Positions 14,445 through 15,187 of a DNA stretch of 15,187 nt are shown here, piece after piece. The notes beneath the pieces were generated by a model. That model had not been told where the DNA came from. It searched no databases and saw only the letters and a program-made list of their open reading frames with translations. The DNA comes from Ruminococcaceae bacterium UBA1227 (GTDB lineage Bacteria; Bacillota; Clostridia; Oscillospirales; Acutalibacteraceae). The position numbers were made by a program, and so were the translations under genes. How positions within the stretch are numbered: the stretch's first letter is position 1; each line of letters opens with the position of its first letter. The stretch is from positions 29,281-44,467 of the forward strand of contig DBWX01000001.1 in assembly GCA_002309175.1 (NCBI GenBank), in the 5' to 3' direction.

Positions 14445-14564
14445 GAATTCTGACGAAAAAGCCGGTTCTTGTCTTTAACAACAAATAAAATCGACACAGC
14501 TCGAGCCCTTTTGTATCCTTTGCCGAATTGTCATAATAATGTCAAAAATATGAGTTCAAAATCA
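14445..14564. other. Rest of the divergent hppA-mraZ intergenic region
   Basis: AT-rich sequence between the dcw A tracts and the hppA promoter candidates. I see no open frame with a ribosome site, no terminator and no convincing repeat. Confidence 0.5.
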
Positions 14565-14593
14565 TTGATTTTTATAATCTGTAATGTTAGACT
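14565..14593 (+). promoter_or_regulatory. Candidate hppA promoter
   Basis: TTGATT, 17-base spacer, TAGACT with an extended -10 (TGT before it); four of six matches per box. The predicted leader is about 43 bases. An alternative is the perfect TATAAT at 14573-14578, but I see no good -35 at 16-18 bases from it. Confidence 0.45.
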
Positions 14594-14628
14594 AATACGC
14601 GTCAAAGACATAAATTACATTGTTAAAT

Positions 14629-14634
14629 GGGGGA
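14629..14634 (+). promoter_or_regulatory. Shine-Dalgarno site of hppA
   Basis: GGGGGA eight bases before ATG 14643. No other in-frame start upstream has such a site. Confidence 0.7.
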
Positions 14635-14642
14635 TTTAAGTT

Positions 14643-15187
14643 ATGCAGAACCTTCTTTGGCTCGTTCCCGTAGCAGGCGTTCTTGCTCTCTGCTTCGCGC
14701 TCTTCCTTGCGATGAAAGTAAAGAAAGCCGCTCCCGGAACCGAAAGAATGAAAGAGATCTCCGCCAGCATTCATGAGGGTGCACGTGCATTCCTTACTGC
14801 TGAGTACAAGATTCTCGTCGTATTCGTAATCGTTCTCTTCGCGATCATCTGTATCGCCATCAGCTGGAAAATGGCTGTTTGCTTCGTAGCAGGCGCCCTC
14901 TTCTCAGTACTCGCCGGTTTCTTCGGCATGACGGTTGCGACTCAGGCAAATGTACGTACAGCCAACGCGGCTAAAGAGGGAGGCATGAACAAGGCCCTCT
15001 CTATCGCCTTCTCAGGCGGTGCCGTCATGGGTATGTCCGTTGTAGGTCTCGGTCTCCTCGGTGTAGGTCTCATCTACATCATCTTCAAAGGTGACACGAA
15101 CATCCTCTTCGGTTTCTCACTCGGTGCTTCTTCAATAGCACTCTTCGCCCGTGTAGGCGGCGGTATCTACACCAAGGCTGCCGACGT
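14643..15187 (+). CDS. hppA: Membrane-bound ion-translocating pyrophosphatase, 3' end outside window
   Basis: Integral membrane pyrophosphatase that couples hydrolysis of PPi to pumping of H+ or Na+. 181 complete codons are visible from ATG 14643; the family has about 650-800 residues, so most of the gene is missing. Visible: a first membrane segment (4-24), HEGARAFLTAEYK (44-56), two further hydrophobic segments (about 57-75 and 79-98), ATQANVRTANAA (99-110) and FSLGASSIALFARVGGGIYTKAAD (158-181), the start of the PPi-binding signature. The residues that separate K+-dependent from K+-independent enzymes and Na+ from H+ pumps lie outside the window. It is divergent from the dcw operon and is the only plus-strand gene seen. 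Confidence 0.96.
   Translation, partial: MQNLLWLVPVAGVLALCFALFLAMKVKKAAPGTERMKEISASIHEGARAFLTAEYKILVVFVIVLFAIICIAISWKMAVCFVAGALFSVLAGFFGMTVATQANVRTANAAKEGGMNKALSIAFSGGAVMGMSVVGLGLLGVGLIYIIFKGDTNILFGFSLGASSIALFARVGGGIYTKAAD

Noticed and set aside
1..15187. CRISPR arrays, tRNA/rRNA genes, insertion sequences, attachment sites, riboswitches
   Set aside because: I looked on both strands and saw no regular direct-repeat array, transposase, rRNA or tRNA pattern, and no leader long enough for a riboswitch. The redox unit shows no flanking repeats.

Overview
The window comes from an anaerobic Gram-positive bacterium, most likely a member of the Clostridia. The evidence is a division and cell wall (dcw) cluster with a PASTA-domain class B penicillin-binding protein, purine-rich Shine-Dalgarno sites, sigma-A-type promoters, a membrane pyrophosphatase and a ferredoxin-rich flavoprotein. 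No mobile element, CRISPR array, tRNA or rRNA is visible. Apart from the last ~550 bases, every gene lies on the minus strand.

Right to left (direction of transcription): a 326-bp divergent intergenic region separates hppA (plus strand, cut by the window end) from the dcw operon. The dcw promoter at 14385-14413 has three phased A7 tracts upstream and three AAAGTGG-like repeats downstream, the latter a probable MraZ operator. The operon then runs mraZ, rsmH, ftsL, a class B PBP, murF, mraY, ftsW and murG. Genes overlap or nearly touch, except for a structured AT-rich gap between ftsL and the PBP gene. Together they supply the transcriptional regulator, a 16S rRNA methylase, divisome parts, lipid I/II synthesis (MurF, MraY, MurG) and the septal glycosyltransferase/transpeptidase pair (FtsW/PBP). 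murE and murD, usually found in this block, are missing.

After murG the cluster is interrupted by a three-gene unit (5071 to 668): a polytopic membrane protein of unknown function (DUF5692-like), a 934-residue multi-domain Fe-S/FAD/NAD(P)H oxidoreductase, and a HypA-type nickel metallochaperone. The unit has its own good promoter (5127-5155) and ends in a terminator-like hairpin (625-654). The cell-division gene ftsQ/divIB resumes immediately after and runs off the left edge. The unit looks like a self-contained redox module placed between murG and ftsQ, and it is the main candidate for something undescribed here.

Several start sites were moved from the longest open frame to the codon with a Shine-Dalgarno site: the oxidoreductase (3820), the membrane protein (5071), the PBP (GTG at 12314) and mraZ (14316). 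ftsL appears to start at TTG.
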